From assembly GCA_029267645.1 (NCBI GenBank), contig JAJUIM010000014.1, positions 1 to 15,684 on the forward strand: DNA of 15,684 nucleotides. Direction: 5' to 3'. This DNA comes from Microbacterium sp. GTDB taxonomy: Bacteria; Actinomycetota; Actinomycetes; Actinomycetales; Microbacteriaceae. The translations under genes and the position numbers were made by a program. Below, in pieces: positions 7,553 to 13,984 of this stretch. A model generated the notes under the pieces. That model made no database searches and was not told the origin of the DNA. It was given only the letters and a program-made list of their open reading frames with translations. How positions within the stretch are numbered: position 1 is the first letter of the stretch; each line of letters opens with the position of its first letter.

Positions 7553-8854
7553 TCAGCGCCCCATGCCGGCGTAGGTCCAGCCCGCCTCGCGCCACGCGGT
7601 CGGGTCGAGGATGTTGCGGCCGTCGAAGATGACGGGGCGCGCGACCTTCGCGGCCGTCTCGGCGGGGTCGAGCGCCTTGAACTGCTTCCACTCGGTCACG
7701 ATCACGACCGCCTCGGCGCCGTCGAGCGCCTCGTCGAGCGAGTCGGCGTAGGCGAGCTGCGGGTGTGCGCGGCGCGCCGTCTCCATGGCCTGCGGGTCGT
7801 ACGAGACGACCTCGGCGCCGAGGCCCTTGAGGCGCACGGCGACGTCGAGGGCGGGGGAGTCGCGGATGTCGTCGCTGTCGGGCTTGAACGCGAGGCCGAG
7901 CACGGCGACGCGGTGGCCGAACGGCTGACCGTCGAACGAGTCGACGACGAGGTCGACGACGCGCTGGCGGCGACGGAGGTTGATCTCGTCGACCTGCTTG
8001 AGGAAGGCGACCGACTCGCCGCGCCCGAGCTCCTCGGCGCGGGCCGTGAAGGCGCGGATGTCCTTCGGCAGGCAGCCGCCGCCGAAGCCGACGCCGGCGT
8101 TGAGGAACTTGCGGCCGATGCGCACGTCGTGGCCGATCGCGTCGGCGAGCTGCGTGACGTCGGCGCCCGTGACCTCGGCGATCTCGGCCATCGCGTTGAT
8201 GAAGCTGATCTTCGTCGCGAGGAAGCTGTTCGCCGCGATCTTCACGAGCTCCGCCGTCGCGTAGTCGGTCACGAGGCGCGGGGTCTCGCGCTCGAGGATC
8301 GAGGAGTAGACGGCGTCGAGCGTCGCGATGTCCTCGTCGCGGGTCTCCTCCGAGACGCCGTAGACGAGGCGGTCGGGGTCGACCGTGTCCTTCACGGCGA
8401 AGCCCTCGCGGAGGAACTCCGGGTTCCACGCGAGTCGCACGCCGACCTCGCGGGCCTGTTCGGCGAGGCGGGCGGCCGTGCCGACCGGCACGGTCGACTT
8501 GCCGGCGATGAGGGATCCGCGCTTCGCGTGCGGCAGCAGGTCGGTGACGGCCGCGTTGACGTACGTCATGTCGGCGCCCTGGCCGTCCTTGCGCTGCGGC
8601 GTGCCGACGCCGATGAAGTGCACGTCGGCATCGGCGATCGCGGCGTAGTCGGTCGAGAAGGTGAGGTTGCCCGAGTCGAGGCCCGCGCGGAGGATCTCCG
8701 CGAACTCGGGCTCGTGGAACGGCGGCTCGCCCGCGGAGAGCTTCGCGATCTTCTGCTCGTCGACGTCGATGCCGACGACGGTGTGGCCCAGCGAGGCCAT
8801 CGCGGCCGCGTGCACGGCACCCAGGTAACCGCAACCGATCACGCTCAACTGCAT
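7553..8854 (-). CDS. ugd: UDP-glucose 6-dehydrogenase
   Basis: The enzyme oxidises UDP-glucose to UDP-glucuronate with two NAD+. The 433 residues open with the Rossmann motif MQLSVIGCGYLGAVHA (GxGYxG). They continue with GVGTPQ near 92, GKSTVPVGT at about 118-126, WNPEFLREG at 153-161 and the catalytic nucleophile C261 in GFGGGCLPKD. The C-terminal UDP-binding domain starts with VLGLAFKPDSDDIRDSPA. The start is ATG 8854: it gives the canonical N-terminus and is preceded 8 bases away by AAGGAG, the best Shine-Dalgarno sequence in the window. The upstream GTG at 8899 only adds unrelated residues. A UDP-hexuronate supply beside glycosyltransferases, an exporter and an LCP enzyme points to an acidic wall polymer. 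UDP-mannose or UDP-GlcNAc relatives are possible but less likely. Confidence 0.93.
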   Translation of the reverse strand: MQLSVIGCGYLGAVHAAAMASLGHTVVGIDVDEQKIAKLSAGEPPFHEPEFAEILRAGLDSGNLTFSTDYAAIADADVHFIGVGTPQRKDGQGADMTYVNAAVTDLLPHAKRGSLIAGKSTVPVGTAARLAEQAREVGVRLAWNPEFLREGFAVKDTVDPDRLVYGVSEETRDEDIATLDAVYSSILERETPRLVTDYATAELVKIAANSFLATKISFINAMAEIAEVTGADVTQLADAIGHDVRIGRKFLNAGVGFGGGCLPKDIRAFTARAEELGRGESVAFLKQVDEINLRRRQRVVDLVVDSFDGQPFGHRVAVLGLAFKPDSDDIRDSPALDVAVRLKGLGAEVVSYDPQAMETARRAHPQLAYADSLDEALDGAEAVVIVTEWKQFKALDPAETAAKVARPVIFDGRNILDPTAWREAGWTYAGMGR

Positions 8855-8862
8855 GTGGAAGT

Positions 8863-8868
8863 CTCCTT
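8863..8868 (-). promoter_or_regulatory. Strong ribosome binding site that sets the ugd start
   Basis: On the minus strand AAGGAG lies 8 bases before ATG 8854. It is notable because most other genes here have no such sequence and look leaderless, so ugd alone appears to carry a conventional 5' untranslated leader. Confidence 0.8.
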
Positions 8869-8929
8869 CATTCGACGCGAGAACTGCCCTCGCGAGCACC
8901 CGTCCTATCCTGCCACGGCGAGCGTCGCA

Positions 8930-8935
8930 TATCCT
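8930..8935 (+). promoter_or_regulatory. Candidate -10 box for the glycosyltransferase at 8945
   Basis: TATCCT fits TANNNT and ends 9 bases before ATG 8945, within the 90-base divergent region shared with ugd. No Shine-Dalgarno sequence precedes the ATG. No clear -35 is visible, and the ugd promoter on the other strand could not be fixed. Confidence 0.4.
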
Positions 8936-8944
8936 GGTGCCGCT

Positions 8945-10684
8945 ATGTCAGGATCCGCGCGCCCCGCTGGCGACGCCCGCACCCCGCTGCTGTCGGTCGT
9001 CATCCCCACCCACAACGTCCGTCCCTGGCTGCGGCAGTCGCTCGACTCGGTCCTGCGCCAGCTCGAGGATCTCGAGGTCATCGTCGTCGACGACGCCTCG
9101 ACTGACGGCACGCCCGACCTCGCGCGATCGGTCGCGGAGCGCGACCCTCGCGTCGTGGTCGTCGACTCGCCCGGGCGCGGCGGCGGATTCGCGCGCAACG
9201 CGGGCGCCGCGCGGGCCCGCGGGCGCTACCTCGTGTTCGCCGACGGCGACGACCTCATCCCCGACGGCGCGTACCAGGCGCTCACGGAGTCGCTCGAGGC
9301 GTCGGGATCCGACATGGCCATCGGCGACTACCTGAAGTTCCGCGCGGTCGACACCTGGCGGCCGACCGCCGCGATGCCGGCGTTCGACCGGCCCGCGCGC
9401 GGCGTCGCGCTGGCCGACGAGCCGACCCTCGCCTACAGCCGCCCCTGCTGGAACCGCGCGTTCCGCAGCGAGTTCTGGCGTGACAGCGGCATCGCCTTCC
9501 CCGACGTGCCGCGCTCGAACGACATCGTCCCGATGGTGCGAGCGCTGCTCGCGGCCCGCACGATCGACATCGTGCCCGACGTCGTCTACGTCTATCGCGA
9601 GCGGCCGGGCGCCGGCTCGATGACCGCGCGGGCGGGGGGCGCGGCCTCGCTCGTGAGCTACCTCGAACAGGAGACGGAGTGCGCGCGCCTCGTCGCGGAG
9701 GCAGGGATCCCCGAGCTCTCCGACGTCTTCGGGCGCCTCGTGTGGGACCGCGACGGGTTCGTCGCGGTCACGCGCTATCTGCTCGCGTGGCAGGAGCCGA
9801 CGGGCGACGACGAGCGCGTCGAGCACCAGCTGCGGCTGCTGCTCGAGAAGACGCCCGTGCCCGACGAGGTCGGCCCGCTGCGGCGCATCACGCTCGAGCT
9901 CGCGGCCCGCGGCCGGTTCGCTGCGGCCCACGCGGCGGCTCGCGTCGCGGGCGGGCACCGCGACGGCACGGATCCGTCCGAGGAGCGCGCCGACCTCGTC
10001 GCGACGTGGCGCGCCTTCCTCGAGGAGGTCCCGGCCGACGCGCTCACCGAGGACGAGGCGTCGATGGTTGTGGAGCGCCTCGCGCGGCAGCTCGCGCAGC
10101 CTCGCGGCGACGGGGATCCTTCCGCGTGGGGCGCGCTCGTCGCGGAGGCGACGCGCGCGCTCGGCCCGCGCGTGCGGCTGTTCGCGGCCGACGCGTGGCA
10201 GGCCGGCACGGGCGACGCGGCGCGGATCGCGGCGCGCGAGGAGGTCGCGCCGCGCGTGCAGCAGCTCGCGGGCGGCGACGTGCTCGTGATCGAGGGCGCC
10301 GTGGCGCCGGGATCCCGCGAGGCGCGGCCCGCGCTGCTCGACGGCGAGGCGTCGATCGCCGACAGCGCGCTGCGCGTCATCGAACCGGCGTCGGTCGCGT
10401 GGCGCGTGAGCGACGACGGCGTGCGCACGTTCCACGCGGCCTTCCCCGCGCACGCCCTGCCGCTGCACCGGCCGCTCACGCCCGTCGCGATCCTCGACGA
10501 CGGCTCGGCGATCGGCGTGGAGGCGAGGCTCGAGCTGCCGCCGTACTCGGAGCGAGACGCCTTCCTCTACGACGTCGTCGACCGCGTGCTCGTCGTGCGG
10601 CGCAGGCGTGGCCGGATCGCGCGCGGCGCCCGAGGCTTCGCGCGCCGCGGGGCGCGGGCGGCGCTCAGGCGGCTCGGCCGCTGA
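8945..10684 (+). CDS. Family 2 glycosyltransferase with long C-terminal extension
   Basis: The product has 579 residues. The GT-A domain starts LLSVVIPTHNVRPWLRQSLDSVL (about 15-37), then EVIVVDDASTDGT (44-55), RNAGAARARGRYLVFADGDD (84-103) with the metal motif DGDD at 100-103, and runs to about 320. The remaining ~260 residues are Ala/Glu/Arg-rich, partly helical, then a beta-rich region; I do not recognise them. The last 35 residues carry a dense arginine run (VVRRRRGRIARGARG onward), which could bind the membrane surface. Similar two-part proteins occur in teichoic acid and capsule loci (TagF/TarQ-like or CDP-glycerol-associated enzymes), so this may be a chain polymerase, but no second catalytic motif is evident. 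ATG 8945 is chosen because the GT2 core begins right after it. The 3' end overlaps the convergent gene by 20 bases. Confidence 0.85.
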   Translation: MSGSARPAGDARTPLLSVVIPTHNVRPWLRQSLDSVLRQLEDLEVIVVDDASTDGTPDLARSVAERDPRVVVVDSPGRGGGFARNAGAARARGRYLVFADGDDLIPDGAYQALTESLEASGSDMAIGDYLKFRAVDTWRPTAAMPAFDRPARGVALADEPTLAYSRPCWNRAFRSEFWRDSGIAFPDVPRSNDIVPMVRALLAARTIDIVPDVVYVYRERPGAGSMTARAGGAASLVSYLEQETECARLVAEAGIPELSDVFGRLVWDRDGFVAVTRYLLAWQEPTGDDERVEHQLRLLLEKTPVPDEVGPLRRITLELAARGRFAAAHAAARVAGGHRDGTDPSEERADLVATWRAFLEEVPADALTEDEASMVVERLARQLAQPRGDGDPSAWGALVAEATRALGPRVRLFAADAWQAGTGDAARIAAREEVAPRVQQLAGGDVLVIEGAVAPGSREARPALLDGEASIADSALRVIEPASVAWRVSDDGVRTFHAAFPAHALPLHRPLTPVAILDDGSAIGVEARLELPPYSERDAFLYDVVDRVLVVRRRRGRIARGARGFARRGARAALRRLGR

Positions 10685-11744
10685 GCTCGGTCAGGAGCGC
10701 CGAGTACTCGCGCGAGACCTCCCAGGGCGCGATCGGCGCGAGGAAGGCCTCGAAGTCGTCGGGCCCGAGCCCCTCGAACAGGGCGGGGTCGGCGAGGAGG
10801 TCGGCGATCGAGGCCTCGGGGTCCGCCGGGTCGAAGAAGGCCACCCAGGGCTGATCGCCGAACTGGCGGCGCAGGAGCGGATCGCCCGGCAGGATCACGG
10901 GCACGTGGAACGTCGCGGCGAGGTGCACGCTGCCCGAGTTGAGGATCGAGCGGTACGGGAAGCAGGCGACGTCGGCCGCGCGGAACCACCGGGCGATGTC
11001 GGCGTCGTCGACGAAGCCGAGGTGCGTCGCGGTGCGCAGGTCGCGGGGGAGCGACGCGGCGAACTCGGCGCGCGGCATCTCCTTGACCGCGCCCGCGAGC
11101 ATGAGCACGACGTCGTTCTCGCGGCGCGCGTCGGCGGCGGCCGCGGCGGTCGCGAGCGCGTCGACGCCCTTGTAGGGGCGGATCTGGCCGAGGAAGAGCA
11201 CGGCGGTGTCGTCGCCAGCGATGTCGAACGAGGCGCGGGCGTCGCCGCGCGTCACCGACGTGTCGTAGACGCCCTCGTAGCTGGGGTGGGGGATCTGGCG
11301 GATCGTGCGCGGGTCGAGCGTCACGACGTCCGAGACGGCCTCGGGCGTGTGCGGCGCCATGATGTGTACGGCGTCGGCGTGCGCCGCGATGAGGCGGTAC
11401 AGCCGCACCTCGAGATCGTGGAAGGTCAGCTCGTGCGGCAGGCGGTTGTGCAGCGTCCACACGAGGCGGGTGCCCCGGCCACGGACGTCGCCGAGCAGGC
11501 GCTCGATTCGCGCGAGGCGCCGCCGGGCGTCGGCCTCCGACTGCGCCTGCTGCACGATCGGCGTCGTCCAGTGCAGGTGGAGCACGTCGCCCTCGCCGAG
11601 CGTGCGCGCCTCGCGCACGAGGTCGTCGAACGTGTGCGCGCCCGTGACGCGGAAGCCGTCGGCGCGGGGCGCGAGCTCGAGCAGATTGAGGAACGCGTTG
11701 TTCAGATAGGCCGGGAAGACGAGCACCTGGGGGCCGTGACGCAT
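10665..11744 (-). CDS. GT-B fold glycosyltransferase (GT4/GumK-like group)
   Basis: The product has 359 residues. The N-terminal acceptor domain has VLVFPAYLNNAFLNLL at 7-22, GDVLHLHWTTP at 52-62 and VWTLHNRLPHE at 95-105. The C-terminal donor domain has AVLFLGQIRPYKGVDAL (181-197), LGFVDDADIARWFRAADV (242-259) and FPYRSILNSGSVHLAATFHVPVI (262-284). The glutamate pair (EX7E) of many GT4 enzymes is replaced by an asparagine-serine-glycine stretch. That pattern is found in the GumK/GumI/beta-1,4-mannosyltransferase-like group, some of which make or extend glucuronate-containing chains. The donor is not readable. ATG 11744 is preferred over GTG 11750 because a TACCAT box ends 6 bases before it, and GTG 11750 would directly abut that box. 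Confidence 0.85.
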   Translation of the reverse strand: MRHGPQVLVFPAYLNNAFLNLLELAPRADGFRVTGAHTFDDLVREARTLGEGDVLHLHWTTPIVQQAQSEADARRRLARIERLLGDVRGRGTRLVWTLHNRLPHELTFHDLEVRLYRLIAAHADAVHIMAPHTPEAVSDVVTLDPRTIRQIPHPSYEGVYDTSVTRGDARASFDIAGDDTAVLFLGQIRPYKGVDALATAAAAADARRENDVVLMLAGAVKEMPRAEFAASLPRDLRTATHLGFVDDADIARWFRAADVACFPYRSILNSGSVHLAATFHVPVILPGDPLLRRQFGDQPWVAFFDPADPEASIADLLADPALFEGLGPDDFEAFLAPIAPWEVSREYSALLTELSGRAA

Positions 11745-11750
11745 GGGCAC

Positions 11751-11756
11751 ATGGTA
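11751..11756 (-). promoter_or_regulatory. Candidate -10 box for the GT-B glycosyltransferase
   Basis: On the minus strand TACCAT ends 6 bases before ATG 11744, matching the TANNNT plus 6-base arrangement seen on the plus strand. It indicates a leaderless transcript and decides between the two in-frame starts. Confidence 0.5.
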
Positions 11757-11790
11757 TGCGCCGGATCAGGGATCGCACGATTTCGGGTGT

Positions 11791-11823
11791 TGCACACGAG
11801 TCACATCTGTCACACTGGTTACC
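11791..11823 (+). promoter_or_regulatory. 9-bp-phased GTCACA repeat array (candidate MtrA-type operator) over the LGFP gene promoter
   Basis: Half-sites start every 9 bases: TGCACA 11791, GTCACA 11800, GTCACA 11809 and GTTACC 11818, the last ending next to the ATG at 11824. The two central copies are identical over six bases. From memory, the response regulator MtrA of actinobacteria binds tandem 9-base GTCACA-like or GTAAC-like repeats and controls wall hydrolase genes. A -10-like CACACT (11811-11816) lies inside the array, 7 bases before the ATG, so occupation would probably repress. A weak TTGCAC (11790-11795) could be the -35, with a short spacer. Confidence 0.5.
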
Positions 11824-13959
11824 ATGCGTCGCTTCAGAACGTCCTCCAGCCGCGCCCGAAAGAGCTCGGCGGTCTTCGGGATCCTGGCACTCGCAGCACT
11901 CGTCGGCGGCCTCCTGCCATCTGCGGCGTCGGCGCAGACGGATCCCGCCGCGACGCCCGCCCCGACCGTCGAGCCGGCGCCCGCCGAGACCGAGGCGCCC
12001 GACGACGGCGTCATCCGCGACGGCTACACGACGGATCCAACGGCCGAGCCGACTGCGGAGCCGACGGCTGAGCCGACCGAGGCGCCCGCCCCGACGGCCG
12101 AGCCGACCCCCGAGCCCACCGAGGCGCCCGAGGACGACATCGTGGGCGAGATCCCGACCCCCGAGAACGGCGACTACATCGGGTCGAACATCGAGGACGA
12201 GGCCGATCCCGGCGCGTACTCGGCGACGCAGGACGGCCTGCGCGCGGCGACGCTCAGCGGCTTCCGCCCCGGCAACATCATCAGCGACGCGAAGATGTAC
12301 ACGTCGGGCACGATGAGCGCCTCGCAGATCCAGAGCTTCTTCAACGGCAAGGTCCGTTCGTGCGACCCGAACTACACCTGCCTCAAGGACTTCAAGATGA
12401 ACACCGTCTCGAAGTCGCCGAACTCGTACTGCACGGGGTCGTACCAGGGCGGCCGCAACGAGTCGGCGGCGACGATCATCTCGAAGGTCTCGAAGGCGTG
12501 CAAGGTGAGCGAGAAGGTGCTCATCGTCATGCTGCAGAAGGAGCAGGGCCTCGTCACGCACACGTGGCCGAGCCAGTTCCGCTACGACATCGCGATGGGC
12601 TACGCGTGCCCCGACGACGCGGCGTGCAACGCGAAGTACTTCGGTTTCCAGAACCAGATGTACATGGCCGCGTACCAGCTGCAGCGGTACACGAAGGACT
12701 CGTACTTCAGCTGGTATCCCGTCGGCAAGACCTCGCAGGTGCGCTACCACCCGAACGCGTCGTGCGGATCGGGCGCCGTGCGCATCGAGAACAAGGCGAC
12801 CGCGGCGCTGTACTACTACACGCCGTACCAGCCGAACCGGGCGGCGCTGAACGCCGGCTACGGCGTCGGCGACTCGTGCTCGGCCTACGGCAACCGCAAC
12901 TTCTACAACTACTACACCGACTGGTTCGGCGGCACGCGCGAGCCGTCCAAGCCGTCCAAGCCGAACACGCCGTCCGTGACGGGCGCGATCGGCGAGAAGT
13001 GGAAGTCGCTCGGCGGCGCCTCGGGCAAGCTCGGCCAGCCGATCAGCGCCGAGAAGTGCGGTCTGTCGCGCTACAACGGCTGCTACCAGGACTTCCAGGG
13101 CGGCCAGATCTTCTGGTCGAAGAAGACGGGGGCCCACTTCACGACCGGATCGATCCGCGTCGAGTGGCGGTCCGGGGGAGCGCAGAACGGATCGCTCGGC
13201 TACCCGACCTCCGATGAGCGGTGCGGCCTCGCGAAGGGCGGCTGCTACCAGGTGTTCGAGGGCGGCGGCGTGTACTGGTCGCCCGCGACGGGCGCGAGCA
13301 CGGTCGGCGGGAAGATCCTGCCGGGCTGGAACGCCGTCAACAAGGAGAAGGGCGCGCTCGGCTACCCGAACGCGAACCTGAAGTGCGGCCTCAAGCACAG
13401 CGGTTGCTACCAGGCGTTCCAGGGCGGCGCGGTCTACTCGTCGAGCAACGGCTCGGTGCCCGTCACGCGCGCCATCCTCCAGGGCTGGAGCGAGGTGAAC
13501 CGCGAGAACGGATCGCTCGGCTACCCGAAACGCGCCATGACGTGCGGCCTCAAGAACGGCGGCTGCTACCAGCAGTTCTCGGGCGGCGCGACCTTCTGGT
13601 CGTCGGCGACGGGCGGCCACGCGGTCGCGAACCGCATGATCGCCGGCTGGAAGGCCGGCGGCAAGGAGAGCGGCAAGCTCGGGTATCCCACGACGAGCAC
13701 GAAGTGCGGCCTCAAGGGCGGCGCCTGCTACCAGCAGTTCGCGGGCGGCAAGGTCTACTCGTCGAAGGCCGGGGGATCGCAGCCGATCTACGGCTCGATC
13801 ATGAACCGCTACCAGGACCTCGGCAACGAGCACAGCCGCCTCGGCTACCCCACGTCGGGCGAGAAGTGCACGTACGCGGGCGGCGCGTGCCGGCAGCAGT
13901 TCGAGCACGGGTACATCCAGTGGACGCCCGGCAAGGGCACGATCGTCCGCTATTCCTGA
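11824..13959 (+). CDS. Secreted LGFP-repeat protein with cysteine-rich N-terminal domain (possible peptidoglycan hydrolase)
   Basis: The product has 711 residues. A Sec signal peptide (residues 1-37; basic N-region, hydrophobic core 16-31, cleavage after ASA) is followed by an acidic Pro/Thr/Glu linker to about 145. A compact domain at about 146-380 contains NIISDAKMYTSGTMSASQIQ, VLIVMLQKEQG and TWPSQFRYDIAMGYACP; six LGFP repeats (PF08310 type) fill 389-711. The LQKEQG with E240 recalls the catalytic glutamate of lysozyme-like muralytic folds, but the family is not certain. The whole protein has 20 cysteines: eight in the N-terminal domain and one pair in each LGFP repeat, consistent with export and disulfides. 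LGFP repeats occur in the C. glutamicum PS1 protein and are thought to hold proteins to the wall. The frame extends to GTG 11743, but the signal peptide fixes ATG 11824. The pyruvyl transferase gene starts 25 bases downstream. Confidence 0.88.
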   Translation: MRRFRTSSSRARKSSAVFGILALAALVGGLLPSAASAQTDPAATPAPTVEPAPAETEAPDDGVIRDGYTTDPTAEPTAEPTAEPTEAPAPTAEPTPEPTEAPEDDIVGEIPTPENGDYIGSNIEDEADPGAYSATQDGLRAATLSGFRPGNIISDAKMYTSGTMSASQIQSFFNGKVRSCDPNYTCLKDFKMNTVSKSPNSYCTGSYQGGRNESAATIISKVSKACKVSEKVLIVMLQKEQGLVTHTWPSQFRYDIAMGYACPDDAACNAKYFGFQNQMYMAAYQLQRYTKDSYFSWYPVGKTSQVRYHPNASCGSGAVRIENKATAALYYYTPYQPNRAALNAGYGVGDSCSAYGNRNFYNYYTDWFGGTREPSKPSKPNTPSVTGAIGEKWKSLGGASGKLGQPISAEKCGLSRYNGCYQDFQGGQIFWSKKTGAHFTTGSIRVEWRSGGAQNGSLGYPTSDERCGLAKGGCYQVFEGGGVYWSPATGASTVGGKILPGWNAVNKEKGALGYPNANLKCGLKHSGCYQAFQGGAVYSSSNGSVPVTRAILQGWSEVNRENGSLGYPKRAMTCGLKNGGCYQQFSGGATFWSSATGGHAVANRMIAGWKAGGKESGKLGYPTTSTKCGLKGGACYQQFAGGKVYSSKAGGSQPIYGSIMNRYQDLGNEHSRLGYPTSGEKCTYAGGACRQQFEHGYIQWTPGKGTIVRYS
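12040..12129 (+). repeat. 12-bp tandem repeat encoding a T-x-E-P linker
   Basis: Degenerate 12-base units encode seven blocks of the type TAEP, TPEP or TEAP (residues 73-102). Such low-complexity Pro/Glu stretches act as extended spacers between a wall-embedded and an exposed part. The units differ at third codon positions, so the array is not freshly expanded, but copy number may vary between strains. Confidence 0.85.
12988..13956 (+). repeat. Six tandem LGFP repeats (about 54 codons each)
   Basis: Units cover residues 389-442, 443-496, 497-549, 550-603, 604-657 and 658-711, with no spacer and the last ending on the final codon. Each has a Trp/Tyr-containing start (GW, EKW, RYQ), the L-G-Y-P (L-G-Q-P in the first) core, a C-G-L-x-x-G-G-C-type loop (C-T-Y in the sixth) and a Q-x-F-x-G-G strand. 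The two cysteines are 6 residues apart in units 2-6 and 7 apart in unit 1. Confidence 0.93.
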
Positions 13960-13972
13960 CAGCTGCTCCTGA

Positions 13973-13978
13973 CATCAT
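13973..13978 (+). promoter_or_regulatory. Candidate -10 box before the pyruvyl transferase gene
   Basis: CATCAT keeps A at position 2 and T at position 6 of TANNNT and ends 6 bases before GTG 13985. It would give a leaderless transcript separate from the LGFP gene, whose stop is only 25 bases upstream. Read-through is equally possible because no terminator hairpin is seen between the two. Confidence 0.35.
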
Positions 13979-13984
13979 GAGCGC

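Noticed and set aside
6704..8944. Upstream part of a very long plus-strand frame that ends at 10684
   Set aside because: This stretch is antisense to ugd and the GT2 gene and has no domain signature. Only the part from ATG 8945 reads as a glycosyltransferase.
11743..11823. 27-codon N-terminal extension of the LGFP protein
   Set aside because: It would bury the signal peptide, and it crosses the phased repeat array and promoter region.
12040..12129. CRISPR-like or mobile repeat
   Set aside because: The 12-base units are in frame, have no spacers and encode a Pro/Glu linker, so they are a coding repeat.
10567..13908. 1113-codon open frame on the minus strand
   Set aside because: It runs antisense through the LGFP gene and the GT-B gene's neighbourhood, is Arg/Ala-rich without motifs, and reflects the lack of stop codons in GC-rich DNA.
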